NCBI RefSeq assembly: GCF_023015805.1
Contig: NZ_JALKBA010000005.1
Location: 124,001-188,000, forward strand
Source: Cellulophaga sp. F20128
GTDB lineage: Bacteria > Bacteroidota > Bacteroidia > Flavobacteriales > Flavobacteriaceae
DNA: 64,000 nt
Reading direction: 5' to 3'
Position numbers and translations under genes: made by a program. The notes under the pieces were generated by a model that saw only the letters and a program-made list of their open reading frames with translations, had not been told where the DNA came from and made no database searches. Positions 18,213-28,301 of the stretch are shown here, piece by piece. How positions within the stretch are numbered: position 1 is the first letter of the stretch; each line of letters starts with the position of its first letter.

Positions 18213-19403
18213 ATGAAGACCGCATATATAGTAAAAGCATATAGAACCGCAGTTGGCAAAGCACCAAAAGGCGTGTTCCGTTTTAAAAGAACAGATGAAT
18301 TAGCCGCAGAAACAATTCAACACATGATGCGTGAGCTTCCTAATTTAGATAAAAAGCGTATTGACGACGTTATTGTTGGTAACGCAATGCCAGAAGGTGC
18401 ACAAGGTTTGAATATGGCACGCTTTATTTCATTAATAGGGTTAGATAGTGTAGATGTTCCTGGTGTAACTGTAAATCGTTTTTGTGCTTCGGGAATTGAA
18501 ACAATAGGGATTGCAACTGCTAAAATTCAAGCAGGAATGGCAGATTGTATCATTGCTGGTGGAGCAGAAAGTATGAGTAGTGTACCCATGACAGGTTTTA
18601 AACCAGAATTGAATTACGATACTGTAAAAGCAGGTCATGAAGATTACTATTGGGGCATGGGAAATACAGCTGAAGCCGTTGCAAAACAATTTAAAGTAAC
18701 TCGTGAAGACCAAGATGAGTTTGCCTACAATTCACATATGAAAGCCTTAAAGGCGCAAGCAGAAAATCGTTTTCAAGATCAGATAGTACCAATAGACGTA
18801 GAACAGACTTATGTGGATGAAAACGGGAAAAAAGCAACAAAAAAATACACCGTTACCAAAGATGAAGGCCCACGTGCTGGAACGAGCAAGGAGGCATTGG
18901 CAAAATTACGTGCCGTATTTGCTGCAGGTGGTAGTGTAACTGCTGGTAACTCCTCTCAAATGAGTGATGGTGCTGCTTTTGTAATGATTATGAGTGAAGA
19001 AATGGTTAAAGAATTGAATCTTGAGCCTATTGCACGCTTGGTAAACTATGCCGCTGCTGGTGTAGAACCACGCATTATGGGTATTGGTCCAGTAAAGGCA
19101 ATTCCAAAAGCATTAAAGCAAGCAGGTTTACAACAATCAGATTTAGAGTTAATAGAATTAAATGAAGCCTTTGCGTCACAATCCATAGCTGTAATTAGAG
19201 AGTTAGACCTAAATCCAGACCTTATCAACGTAAACGGTGGTGCCATTGCATTGGGTCATCCATTAGGTTGTACAGGCGCTAAGCTTTCTGTTCAGTTATT
19301 TGATGAAATGCGTAAACGTGATATGAAAGGAAAATACGGCGCTGTAACTATGTGCGTTGGTACCGGACAAGGTGCCTGTGGCATATTTGAGTTTCTCAAT
19401 TAA
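18213..19403 (+). CDS. fadA: acetyl-CoA acyltransferase (3-ketoacyl-CoA thiolase)
   Basis: 396 residues. It cleaves 3-ketoacyl-CoA with CoA to acetyl-CoA and a shortened acyl-CoA. The acyl-accepting nucleophile is Cys91 in NRFCASGIETI. The second catalytic pair lies in GGAIALGHPLGCTGA (His) and CVGTGQGACGIFE (Cys, C-terminal). ELNEAFASQ is also conserved. Lies 103 bases after fadN and 140 bases before the acyl-CoA dehydrogenase; no terminator is seen in either gap, so one operon is likely. Confidence 0.95.
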   Translation: MKTAYIVKAYRTAVGKAPKGVFRFKRTDELAAETIQHMMRELPNLDKKRIDDVIVGNAMPEGAQGLNMARFISLIGLDSVDVPGVTVNRFCASGIETIGIATAKIQAGMADCIIAGGAESMSSVPMTGFKPELNYDTVKAGHEDYYWGMGNTAEAVAKQFKVTREDQDEFAYNSHMKALKAQAENRFQDQIVPIDVEQTYVDENGKKATKKYTVTKDEGPRAGTSKEALAKLRAVFAAGGSVTAGNSSQMSDGAAFVMIMSEEMVKELNLEPIARLVNYAAAGVEPRIMGIGPVKAIPKALKQAGLQQSDLELIELNEAFASQSIAVIRELDLNPDLINVNGGAIALGHPLGCTGAKLSVQLFDEMRKRDMKGKYGAVTMCVGTGQGACGIFEFLN

Positions 19404-19543
19404 ACAAAGAAAAAATAATAACGATAATAATTTAAAAATACCCGAAGAAAAAATAGAAGAATTCCCAAGAATGACAATGGGATTTTAAAATAGTCTGAAT
19501 TAAGTCTATGCTCTATTTTCTATCTTCTTTAATCTAAAAACAA

Positions 19544-21352
19544 ATGGCAGATAAAGAAAAAGATATCCTACGCGGAGGTCAGTTCATCGTGAAAGAAACA
19601 AATTGCGAAGATGTGTTTACTCCTGAAGATTTTTCAGAAGAACAAACCATGATGAAAGAAGCTGTGATGGAATTTAACGATCGCGAAATTATTCCTTATA
19701 AAGCAAGGTTTGAAGCTAAGGATTATGCCTTAACAGAAGAAACCATGCGTAAAGCCGGTGCCCTTGGATTTTTAGGCGTAGCGGTGCCAGAAGCTTATGA
19801 TGGTTTGGGTATGGGCTTTGTTTCCACGGTATTAACCTGTGACTATATTTCTAGTGGCACAGGGTCATTTAGTACTGCTTTTGGCGCACATACTGGTATT
19901 GGTACACTCCCCATTACACTTTATGGTACAGAAGAACAAAAGAAAAAATATGTTCCTCAATTGGCTACAGGTGAATGGTTTGGCGCGTATTGCTTAACAG
20001 AACCAGGAGCAGGTTCAGATGCCAATTCAGGGAAAACAACCGCAACCCTTTCTGAAGACGGAAAATCTTATAGAATTAACGGACAAAAAATGTGGATTTC
20101 CAACGCAGGTTTTTGTCGTTTAATGATTGTTTTTGCGCGAATTGAGAATGACAAAAACATTACTGGTTTTATTGTTGAATATGAAGGAGATAATCCAAAT
20201 GGAATTACATTAGGTGAAGAAGAACACAAACTAGGGATTAGAGCCTCATCTACCCGTCAGGTATTTTTCAATGATACGGTGGTTCCTGCAGACAATATGC
20301 TGGCAGGTCGTGGTGAAGGTTTTAAAATTGCTATGAATGCACTAAACGTAGGGCGTATAAAATTAGCTGCTGCTTGTTTAGATTCTCAACGTAGAATTCT
20401 TACAACTGCTGTTAACTACGCTAACGAACGCAAACAGTTTAAAACACCTATTGCAGATTTTGGAGCAATAAAAACCAAATTAGCTGAAATGGCAGCCAAT
20501 GCATATGCCGGCGAATCTGCAACCTATAGAGCTGCAAAAAACATTGAAGATAGAATAGAAATGAGAGTTGCTGCTGGCAACACACATCAAGAAGCTGAAC
20601 TTAAGGGAGTTGAAGAATACGCCATTGAGTGTTCCATTTTAAAGGTAGCCGTTTCTGAAGATGTACAACATTGTGCAGATGAAGGAATTCAGATTTTTGG
20701 AGGTATGGGATTTTCGGAAGAAACCCCTATGGAAGCTGCTTGGAGAGACGCGCGTATTGCTCGTATTTATGAAGGCACCAATGAAATTAACCGCATGCTC
20801 TCTGTTGGTATGTTGGTTAAAAAAGCTATGAAGGGACATGTTGATTTATTAGGTCCCGCACAGGCCGTACAAGATGAATTAATGGGTATTCCATCTTTTG
20901 AAACACCAGATTATTCTGAATTATTTTCAGAAGAAAAAGAAATGATTAAGAAACTTAAAAAAACCTTCTTAATGGTTGCCGGTGGAGCTGTTCAAAAATA
21001 CGGACAAAACCTGGAAGAGCATCAACAACTTCTAATTGCAGCAGCAGATATATTAATTGAAATTTATATGGCTGAATCTGCAATATTACGGACTGAAAAA
21101 AATGCCAAGCGTTTTGGTGAAGACAAGCAATCTGTACAAATTGCAATGGCAAAACTATACTTGTACCATGCCGTTGACATTATAGAAGAAAAAGGAAAAG
21201 AAAGTATTATTTCATTTGCTGAAGGTGATGAGCAACGAATGATGCTTATGGGGCTGAAACGCTTTACAAAATATACAAATTACCCCGACATTGTAGATTT
21301 ACGGGTTGAAATTGCAGAAAAAGTGAAGGCAGAAAATAAATACTGTTTTTAG
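19544..21352 (+). CDS. fadE: acyl-CoA dehydrogenase (FadE type)
   Basis: 602 residues, longer than classical ~380-residue dehydrogenases because of a C-terminal helical extension of about 190 residues, as in Bacillus FadE and mitochondrial VLCAD. FAD-binding and substrate motifs: YCLTEPGAGSDANSG, KMWISNAGFC, VGRIKLAAACLDSQRR, QIFGGMGFSEETPMEAAWRDARIARIYEGTNEI, the last region containing the catalytic Glu (YEGTNE). It introduces the trans-2 double bond in acyl-CoA and passes electrons to ETF, for which no gene lies in this window. Last gene of the fad operon, closed by a very strong terminator. Confidence 0.93.
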   Translation: MADKEKDILRGGQFIVKETNCEDVFTPEDFSEEQTMMKEAVMEFNDREIIPYKARFEAKDYALTEETMRKAGALGFLGVAVPEAYDGLGMGFVSTVLTCDYISSGTGSFSTAFGAHTGIGTLPITLYGTEEQKKKYVPQLATGEWFGAYCLTEPGAGSDANSGKTTATLSEDGKSYRINGQKMWISNAGFCRLMIVFARIENDKNITGFIVEYEGDNPNGITLGEEEHKLGIRASSTRQVFFNDTVVPADNMLAGRGEGFKIAMNALNVGRIKLAAACLDSQRRILTTAVNYANERKQFKTPIADFGAIKTKLAEMAANAYAGESATYRAAKNIEDRIEMRVAAGNTHQEAELKGVEEYAIECSILKVAVSEDVQHCADEGIQIFGGMGFSEETPMEAAWRDARIARIYEGTNEINRMLSVGMLVKKAMKGHVDLLGPAQAVQDELMGIPSFETPDYSELFSEEKEMIKKLKKTFLMVAGGAVQKYGQNLEEHQQLLIAAADILIEIYMAESAILRTEKNAKRFGEDKQSVQIAMAKLYLYHAVDIIEEKGKESIISFAEGDEQRMMLMGLKRFTKYTNYPDIVDLRVEIAEKVKAENKYCF

Positions 21353-21408
21353 TAAAACAGTGAAAGAGTGACTAATTCAAATTAAAGCTGTTTACAGCAG
21401 AGTTTGGT

Positions 21409-21442
21409 AAGACCATCAACACCTTGTTGATGGTCTTTTTTT
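21409..21442 (+). terminator. strong rho-independent terminator of fad operon
   Basis: 13-bp perfect stem AAGACCATCAACA / TGTTGATGGTCTT with loop CCT and a following T7 run. Confidence 0.93.
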
Positions 21443-21601
21443 GTCCAAAACAAGTACATTTAAGGTGGCAAAAAAAATAGCTAGCAGTAGCTAATAAGTG
21501 GTAAACATCAAAAAGCCATTATATAACCAGTTATTAAATAACTAAAGCCTTGAAATTCATTTCAAGACTTTAGTATACTTCTACTATATTAGTATATAGT
21601 T

Positions 21602-23404
21602 CTATTCTCTCATAGATTCTAATATTTTTTCATCCTTATTTTTTGATGAAAAATTAATGGCACATTCTATCAGTGCTAAATGAGAATAGGCTTGTGGAAA
21701 ATTCCCTAATAATCGTTTTGTTTTAAAGTCAATATCTTCACTAAACAATCCTAAATGGTTGCTATATGTAAGTAGTTTATCAAAATAAGCAAGGGCTTTT
21801 TCCTCTTCACCTATTTTAAACAAACTGTTTATAAACCAGAAAGTACAAATTGTAAAGGATGAGGATGGCAACCCAAAATCATCTTCATTTTTATAGCGGT
21901 ATAACAAACCATCATTACACAAATTTTCTTCAATAGCTTTAACCGTAGCCACATATTTTGGGTGCTTTGCATGTATAAACCCATAAGATTCCATCAAAAG
22001 CACGGAGGCATCTAAGTAGGTAGAACCATAAGATTGTGTAAATGCATTTACAGAATCATTCCAAGCATTATCATAAATATCATTTCTAATCTCTTGCTCT
22101 ATTTTGGTCCACTTGGCTACTTTATGAGATTTATCAAAAATTCTAGCTACTTTAATGGCTCTATCAATAGCAACCCAACAGAGTACCTTAGAAAAGGTAA
22201 AGTGGCGATCTTCAGTTCTAAATTCCCAAATCCCTTTATCCGCTTCTCTCCAGTGTTTGTCCACAATCCAAACAATTCCTTTGGTTATGCCCCATAATTC
22301 TTCTCCATTTTCTATGTCCGTTGAAAACTTCACCAGCTGTTCATAAATAACATCCATAAGAATACCATAAATGTCGTTTTGCTTTTGTTTATAGGCAGCA
22401 TTACCCACACGAACGGGTTTAGAACCTCCGTAGCCATCCAAATGGTCTAAGGTTTTTTCTGTTAAGGTTTTCTCTTTATTGATACCATACATTATTTGTA
22501 GTTTTTCATCCTTGTCTGGTATGAGATCTATAATAAATTGTAAGTATCGTTTGGCTACATTTTTATGCCCCAATTCTGACATCACTTTAATAACCATTGA
22601 TGCGTCCCTAATCCAACAAAAACGATAATCCCAATTTCTAACCTCACCTATGGTCTCTGGCAAAGATGTTGTTGCCGCTGCCAAAACTGCACCTGTTTTA
22701 TCATAACTAAGTAATTTTAAGGTGATAGAACTCCTGTTTATTTCTTCATTATACAGTTTGTATTTTGGTGTTTTATTACTCCAATTTAGCCAATATACTT
22801 CGGTACTCTGCTGTATTCGATACATTTTAGGTGTTGATGGTAATAATATTTTTTCATTATAACCAAGTAAAAAATAACCATCTTCTTTTAATTCAATCTC
22901 TTTTCCATCTACAACAGCTTGTTTATCAAATGAAGTGTATAGAAAAACAGTATCAAATTTTTCTCCATGCGTTAAACTAATAATAAAATTATCCTTTATA
23001 TATGTTTTTGTTTCCCCAGCTGCGTACTCTAATTTTGGATTATAAAGTACTTTAAATTTAGGTGTTCCAGAAATATGCTTGATATAACGTATAATTTCAG
23101 GAGGAGAATAATAAGACCCATTTTCTAATTTAAAACGGGGCATGAAGTCTCTAACTTCAAAAATATTATCATTTTCTTTATAGGTTGTTATCAAAATTGC
23201 AGTATCTTTTTTATATACTTGGCTAATAGTATAATCAGTAGAAGTACCTATTTCAAAACTACCACCTTTTTGCTCATCTAGTATTTTTGCAAAAATAGAA
23301 GAAGAATCAAAATCTGGTAAACAACTCCAATGTATTGCACCGTATTTAGAAATTAAGGCTGCGCTCTTACAATTTCCAATTATTCCGTAGTCTAAATTAT
23401 TCAT
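21602..23404 (-). CDS. glycoside hydrolase family 15 protein, trehalase/glucoamylase-like
   Basis: 600 residues, no signal peptide, so cytosolic. The N-terminal beta-sandwich begins DYGIIGNCKSAALISKYGAIHWSCLPDFDSSS, typical of bacterial GH15. The (alpha/alpha)6 barrel has VRNWDYRFCWIRDASMVIKVM, then WGITKGIVWIVDKHWREADKGIWEFR, whose Glu is the likely general acid, and GLFSEDID, with the general base. Bacterial GH15 members include trehalases as well as glucodextranases. Divergent placement 103 bases from a trehalose-6-phosphate synthase/phosphatase gene favours trehalose turnover. That choice of substrate is inference from context. Confidence 0.85.
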   Translation of the reverse strand: MNNLDYGIIGNCKSAALISKYGAIHWSCLPDFDSSSIFAKILDEQKGGSFEIGTSTDYTISQVYKKDTAILITTYKENDNIFEVRDFMPRFKLENGSYYSPPEIIRYIKHISGTPKFKVLYNPKLEYAAGETKTYIKDNFIISLTHGEKFDTVFLYTSFDKQAVVDGKEIELKEDGYFLLGYNEKILLPSTPKMYRIQQSTEVYWLNWSNKTPKYKLYNEEINRSSITLKLLSYDKTGAVLAAATTSLPETIGEVRNWDYRFCWIRDASMVIKVMSELGHKNVAKRYLQFIIDLIPDKDEKLQIMYGINKEKTLTEKTLDHLDGYGGSKPVRVGNAAYKQKQNDIYGILMDVIYEQLVKFSTDIENGEELWGITKGIVWIVDKHWREADKGIWEFRTEDRHFTFSKVLCWVAIDRAIKVARIFDKSHKVAKWTKIEQEIRNDIYDNAWNDSVNAFTQSYGSTYLDASVLLMESYGFIHAKHPKYVATVKAIEENLCNDGLLYRYKNEDDFGLPSSSFTICTFWFINSLFKIGEEEKALAYFDKLLTYSNHLGLFSEDIDFKTKRLLGNFPQAYSHLALIECAINFSSKNKDEKILESMRE

Positions 23405-23507
23405 ATCATAAATTTATATCTAAACATTACTATTTTGTAGGTTTTAATGCCGATTTTAACGAAATTTAGAGATATTTCTGTCAATTTCCACTAAAAAAAA
23501 GCATTTT

Positions 23508-25715
23508 ATGAGTAAAACTATCATTATCTCAAATAGACTACCAGTACAATTAGAAATTCATAATAATGAAATAAAAACAACCCCTAGTGTTGGTGGATTG
23601 GCAACCGGCATGAAATCTGTTCACTCTGGAAGCAATGATTTATGGATTGGTTGGAGTGGTTTAGCTGATGAAGATATCCCCGCAGATCTAGAGAATGAGA
23701 TAGATACTACCTTAAAAGGGTATGGTTGTGCCAAAGTAAAGCTAAACAATAACGAGGTAGATGGATTTTATTTTGGGTTTAGCAATAGGACAATTTGGCC
23801 CTTGTTTCATTATTTTTTAGAGTATTCTGAATTTGAACTTATAAACTGGGAAATATACAAGGCCGTAAATCAGAAGTTTGCAGATGAAATTATAAAAAAA
23901 GCGGACGATGATGATATTATTTGGGTACATGACTACCAATTAATGTTAGTACCGCAAATGGTTAAAGCGAAAAAACCCGATATATCTATTGGCTTCTTTT
24001 TACATATTCCTTTTCCGTCCTACGAGATATTTAGAACACTGCCGTGGCGTGAAGAAATTTTACAAGGCTTACTTGGATCTGACCTAATCGGTTTCCATAC
24101 CTATGACTATGAACGGCATTTTTTAAGTTCTGTAAGACGTTTACTTCACTTAGACGTGAGTTTTAATGATGTTCATATCGAGAATAGAATTGTTAAGGTA
24201 GACTCATTCCCTATGGGGATAGATTACAAGAAGTTTAGTGAAGCTGGTAAAGCAAATTCACTAAACACAATAGAAAATCAGTCAGAGTTTCAACAACGAT
24301 TAAACGCACATAAAGAATCTACGCAAAATGCCAAACTAATTTTATCTATAGATCGATTAGACTATTCCAAAGGAATTGCAAAAAGGTTAAATGCGTTTGA
24401 ATACTTCTTAAATAAGCACCCCGAATACAAAGAAAAGGTTCGGTTGATAATTTTAGCAGTACCATCTAGGTCTAATGTACCGCAATACCAGTTATTAAAA
24501 AAAGAAGTAGATGAGTTGGTGGGTAGAATCAATGGCGAATTTTCAACTGTAAACTGGACACCAATTTGGTATTTTTATAGATCTATGCCATTTGAAAATT
24601 TAATTGATTTATATACGTCTTGTGACATAGCCTGGTTAACTCCTATTCGCGATGGTATGAATCTTGTTGCCAAAGAATACATTGCCGCTAGAACAGATAA
24701 AACAGGAGTTTTAATCTTAAGTGAAATGGCTGGCTCTGCCAATGAAATGAATGAATCCTTACTCGTTAATCCTAATAATTTTGAACAAACGGTAGCTGCT
24801 TTACAACAAGCAATAAATATGCCATTAGAAGAACAACAAGAGCGCAATGATATTTTACAAAAAAGACTAGAGCGGTACAACGTTGAAAAATGGGCTAACG
24901 ATTTTGTTAACTCTTTAAAACAACAAAGAGAAAATAGCAACACCTATGTGTCTAGAAAATTTTCGAAAGAACTTTTAGCTGCCGTACAAAAAAACTATAC
25001 GACAGCTAAAAAGAGGTTGCTATTTATAGATTATGATGGCACTTTAGCTGCCTTTAAAAACGATCCACAAAAGGCTAGTCCAGATGAAGAATTATACATC
25101 TTATTAGACAAAATATCTTCGCAGTCCAATACAGACATGTACTTAATAAGTGGTAGAGATAAAGAAACATTTACCAAATGGTTTTTGCACAAAAAATACA
25201 ATATGATTGTAGAACATGGGGTATGGATATCGCAAGCAGGAGAAGCATTTAGAATGTTAGAAAACGTAAAGAAGGATTGGATGGAAAAAATACATCCTGT
25301 TTTAGAATCTTTTGTAGATAGAACACCAGGGAGCTTTATAGAAGAAAAAAATTATTCTTTAGCCTGGCATTACCGAAAAACAGATCCAGATTTTGGTAAC
25401 AAAAGAGCAACAGAGCTAAATACAGTATTAACCAGTTTAATAGCTAATGATGATTTAAGTGTACTTAACGGTAATAAAGTAGTGGAAATTAAGAGTAGTA
25501 ACGTGAACAAAGGGAGAGCTGCAATGCGTGTGTATAATGATGACGCATACGACTTTGTCTTTGCTATTGGAGATGATTGGACAGACGAGTTTATGTTTCA
25601 AGAATTACCAGAAAGTGCTATAACTGTAAAAGTTGGACTCCAAAAAACACAAGCAAAATATTATGTCGACGGTACAAATGATGTTCGGAAACTCTTAAAA
25701 CGTTTTATAGACTAA
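23508..25715 (+). CDS. otsAB: bifunctional trehalose-6-phosphate synthase/phosphatase
   Basis: 735 residues, a natural fusion. Residues about 1-470 form a GT20 glucosyltransferase: SNRLPVQL at the start, GGLATGMKSVH, WVHDYQLMLVPQM, FFLHIPFPSYE and DRLDYSKGIAKRL, TPIRDGMNLVAKEY. It joins UDP-glucose (or another NDP-glucose) to glucose-6-phosphate. Residues about 500-735 form a HAD phosphatase with FIDYDGTLAAF (Asp508/Asp510) and AIGDDWTDEFMF, which removes the phosphate to give trehalose. Such fusions are common in Bacteroidota and give direct channelling. Divergent from the GH15 gene; the MFS gene begins 22 bases after the stop. Confidence 0.95.
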   Translation: MSKTIIISNRLPVQLEIHNNEIKTTPSVGGLATGMKSVHSGSNDLWIGWSGLADEDIPADLENEIDTTLKGYGCAKVKLNNNEVDGFYFGFSNRTIWPLFHYFLEYSEFELINWEIYKAVNQKFADEIIKKADDDDIIWVHDYQLMLVPQMVKAKKPDISIGFFLHIPFPSYEIFRTLPWREEILQGLLGSDLIGFHTYDYERHFLSSVRRLLHLDVSFNDVHIENRIVKVDSFPMGIDYKKFSEAGKANSLNTIENQSEFQQRLNAHKESTQNAKLILSIDRLDYSKGIAKRLNAFEYFLNKHPEYKEKVRLIILAVPSRSNVPQYQLLKKEVDELVGRINGEFSTVNWTPIWYFYRSMPFENLIDLYTSCDIAWLTPIRDGMNLVAKEYIAARTDKTGVLILSEMAGSANEMNESLLVNPNNFEQTVAALQQAINMPLEEQQERNDILQKRLERYNVEKWANDFVNSLKQQRENSNTYVSRKFSKELLAAVQKNYTTAKKRLLFIDYDGTLAAFKNDPQKASPDEELYILLDKISSQSNTDMYLISGRDKETFTKWFLHKKYNMIVEHGVWISQAGEAFRMLENVKKDWMEKIHPVLESFVDRTPGSFIEEKNYSLAWHYRKTDPDFGNKRATELNTVLTSLIANDDLSVLNGNKVVEIKSSNVNKGRAAMRVYNDDAYDFVFAIGDDWTDEFMFQELPESAITVKVGLQKTQAKYYVDGTNDVRKLLKRFID

Positions 25716-25732
25716 TTTTTAGCGGATTGGAT

Positions 25733-25740
25733 TACTTTTG
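25733..25740 (+). promoter_or_regulatory. possible -7 element before the MFS gene
   Basis: TACTTTTG matches TAnnTTTG but has no TTG box at proper distance. It overlaps the first possible TTG start (25738), leaving TTG 25771 as an alternative start if it is a real promoter. Confidence 0.35.
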
Positions 25741-26967
25741 AATTACAAACGAAACCCTTTACAAAGCAGCTTGACAAAGAAATCCAATATTTTACCACTA
25801 CTTATAATATCGCAATTTGCTTGTACTTCTTTATGGTTTGCTGGCAATGCCATCATAGATGATTTAGCTTTTAAAATAGGTCTAGGAGATAGTATAATAG
25901 GTTTTGTTTTGTCATCTGTGCAATTGGGTTTTATTCTTGGTACTCTGATATTTGCAGTATTAATGATTGCAGATCGTTTTTCGCCTTCCAAAGTATTTGC
26001 TATTTGTGCTCTTTTTGCTGCGCTTTGTAATTTTAGCTTACTTGCTGATTCAATAAACAAATGGCATTTGTTAACTGCGCGGTTTGGTACTGGTTTTTTC
26101 TTAGCAGGCATATACCCAGTAGGAATGAAAATAGCTTCAGATTATTACAAAAACGGACTTGGTAATGCTTTAGGTTATTTGGTTGGCGCCCTTGTTTTAG
26201 GGACCGCATTTCCTTTCTTAATAAGTGGTTTAGGCTGGGGAAGCAACTATCAAACGATACTACAAACAACATCCATTTTATCACTTTTAGGTGGTTTAGT
26301 TGTTCTATTATTTGTACCTAATGGCCCATTTAGAAAACAAAGTTCCAAACTAAAACTAATAGCTGGCATACAATTATTTAAAAACCCAATTTTTTCTAAA
26401 GCAGCTTTGGGATATTTTGGCCATATGTGGGAGCTATATGCCTTTTGGGCCTTTACACCATTAGCAATAAAAACTATAAATAACATTCAAAACTCAAGCT
26501 ATTCTGTACCAATATATACATTTATAATTATTGCTTTAGGGGCCCTATCTTGTGTACTTGGTGGTTATTTTTCTAAAAAATATGGAAGTTACAAAGTGGC
26601 TGTTATAGCCTTGTTTATCTCAGGTATGTGTTGCTTTATATCACCATTATTATTTCAATTACCCCCAATTTTATTTTTTATCGGTTGGTGTCTTTGGGGA
26701 ATGGCAGTAACGGCAGATTCTCCACAGTTTTCTAGTCTTATTGCTCAAGCTGCGCCAATAGAACTAAAAGGAACAGCTTTAACTATAGTCAATTCCTTAG
26801 GTTTTGCCATTAGCATTTTTAGTATTCAGCTTTTATCAACCCTATCAACAAAGATACATACTCCATTAATTTTCTTACTTTTAGGTATTGGACCTTTTAT
26901 TGGTTTATATGCCTTATTAAAAAAAGAAAAACGTTATAACTCACAAATAAAAAATTCTAAAACATGA
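25738..26967 (+). CDS. MFS transporter
   Basis: Up to 409 residues with about twelve hydrophobic segments in two halves, consistent with the major facilitator superfamily and inner-membrane location. Typical features are the loop between helices 2 and 3 (ADRFSPSKV) and GFFLAGIYPVGMKIASDYYKNG in helix 4-5. There is no ATG near the N-terminus: candidates are TTG 25738 and TTG 25771 (MTKKSNILPLL..., which starts right before helix 1). The substrate cannot be named. It overlaps the M28 peptidase gene by the ATGA tetranucleotide and follows otsAB by 22 bases, so its substrate may be related to either neighbour. Confidence 0.83.
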   Translation: MNYKRNPLQSSLTKKSNILPLLIISQFACTSLWFAGNAIIDDLAFKIGLGDSIIGFVLSSVQLGFILGTLIFAVLMIADRFSPSKVFAICALFAALCNFSLLADSINKWHLLTARFGTGFFLAGIYPVGMKIASDYYKNGLGNALGYLVGALVLGTAFPFLISGLGWGSNYQTILQTTSILSLLGGLVVLLFVPNGPFRKQSSKLKLIAGIQLFKNPIFSKAALGYFGHMWELYAFWAFTPLAIKTINNIQNSSYSVPIYTFIIIALGALSCVLGGYFSKKYGSYKVAVIALFISGMCCFISPLLFQLPPILFFIGWCLWGMAVTADSPQFSSLIAQAAPIELKGTALTIVNSLGFAISIFSIQLLSTLSTKIHTPLIFLLLGIGPFIGLYALLKKEKRYNSQIKNSKT

Positions 26968-28301
26968 CACTTCAAAAATTATCCTTGTTATTGTTTTTGA
27001 TTGGCACTACCTTCCTTAATGCACAAACTAATTCAAAAATTTACGACATTATATACGCTGTTTCTGAAGAACGTATTAAGAATGATGTAACTACCTTAGT
27101 TAGTTTTGGAACAAGAAATACATTTAGTGATACTACTTCCAAAACAAGAGGAATTGGTGCTGCTCGACGATGGATTAAATCAGAATTTGAAACTATTTCT
27201 AAAGCATGTGACAATTGCTTATCGGTTTTTTATCAAAAAGATTTGGTGACCAAAGAAGGGAATAAGCGGGTACCCCATGATGCCTATGTGGTTAACGTAG
27301 TTGCCATACAAAAAGGCACAAAATACCCTAATAGATATATTATTATGAGTGGAGATATAGATTCTCGTGCCAGTGACACAATGGACTTTACTACAGATGC
27401 CCCAGGAGCTAATGATAATGCCAGCGGGATGGCAGGTACTATTGAAGCAGCCCGTGTATTATCTAACTATACTTTTGAAAACAGTATTGTTTATGTAGGA
27501 CTCTCTGGTGAAGAACAAGGATTATTTGGCGGTGCAGGTTTAGCCTCCTATGCTAAGGATAACAACTGGGAAATTATTGGCATTCTAAACAATGATATGA
27601 TTGGCAATATTAAGGGGGTCGATGGAATAATTAGCAATACCGATTTTCGAATATTTTCTGAACCTGTTCCGGCCAATGAAACGGAATCACAAAGAAAAGC
27701 AAGGCGTTTTTATGGTGGAGAAGTTGATGGTATTTCTCGCCAACTAGCGCGTTATACCCATAAAACAGTAAAAAACTATATGCCAACAATGAACCCCATG
27801 ATGATCTACAGATTAGATCGTTTTGGAAGAGGTGGGCACCATAGGCCTTTTAATGATTTGGGTTTTGCTGGAATTAGAATAATGGAAGCCCACGAAAATT
27901 ACACCCAACAACATCAAGATATTAGAATGGAAAATGGTATTGCCTATGGCGATGTTATAGAACACGTTAATTTTGAATACGCCAAAAAACTTACAGCTGT
28001 AAATGCCATAACAATGGCGAGCTTGGCTTGGGCGCCACCGGCACCAAAAACTGTAAAAATTGGGGGTATTGTAGCACCTTCCGCAAAATTTGAATGGGAT
28101 GCAGTGGATGGAGCCGTTGGTTATAAAATTTACTGGAGAGACACAACTTCTCCCACTTGGGACAATAGTAGGTATGTTGGTAATGTAACTCAGCACACTT
28201 TAGAAGGCATCGTAATTGACAATTATTTTTTTGGTGTTGCCGCTGTTGGAAAAAATGGATTTGAAAGCGTTGTTGTTTTTCCTAATCAGATAATAAGATA
28301 A
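26964..28301 (+). CDS. secreted M28-family metallopeptidase
   Basis: 445 residues with a signal peptide (about 1-21, FLNAQ). The M28 core spans about 75-340: PGANDNASGMAGTIEAARVL (bridging Asp), VGLSGEEQGLFGGAG (catalytic and metal Glu pair), LNNDMIGN (metal Asp) and RIMEAHENY (metal His). At the first ligand position, where most family members have H-x-D-S, this protein reads GDIDSR, an Asp in place of His. The last ~95 residues form a fibronectin-type III-like domain (VDGAVGYKIYWRDT). It overlaps the MFS gene by 4 bases and the sulfatase gene by 1 base, so all three are translationally linked. Probably a zinc aminopeptidase of the periplasm. Confidence 0.85.
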   Translation: MTLQKLSLLLFLIGTTFLNAQTNSKIYDIIYAVSEERIKNDVTTLVSFGTRNTFSDTTSKTRGIGAARRWIKSEFETISKACDNCLSVFYQKDLVTKEGNKRVPHDAYVVNVVAIQKGTKYPNRYIIMSGDIDSRASDTMDFTTDAPGANDNASGMAGTIEAARVLSNYTFENSIVYVGLSGEEQGLFGGAGLASYAKDNNWEIIGILNNDMIGNIKGVDGIISNTDFRIFSEPVPANETESQRKARRFYGGEVDGISRQLARYTHKTVKNYMPTMNPMMIYRLDRFGRGGHHRPFNDLGFAGIRIMEAHENYTQQHQDIRMENGIAYGDVIEHVNFEYAKKLTAVNAITMASLAWAPPAPKTVKIGGIVAPSAKFEWDAVDGAVGYKIYWRDTTSPTWDNSRYVGNVTQHTLEGIVIDNYFFGVAAVGKNGFESVVVFPNQIIR

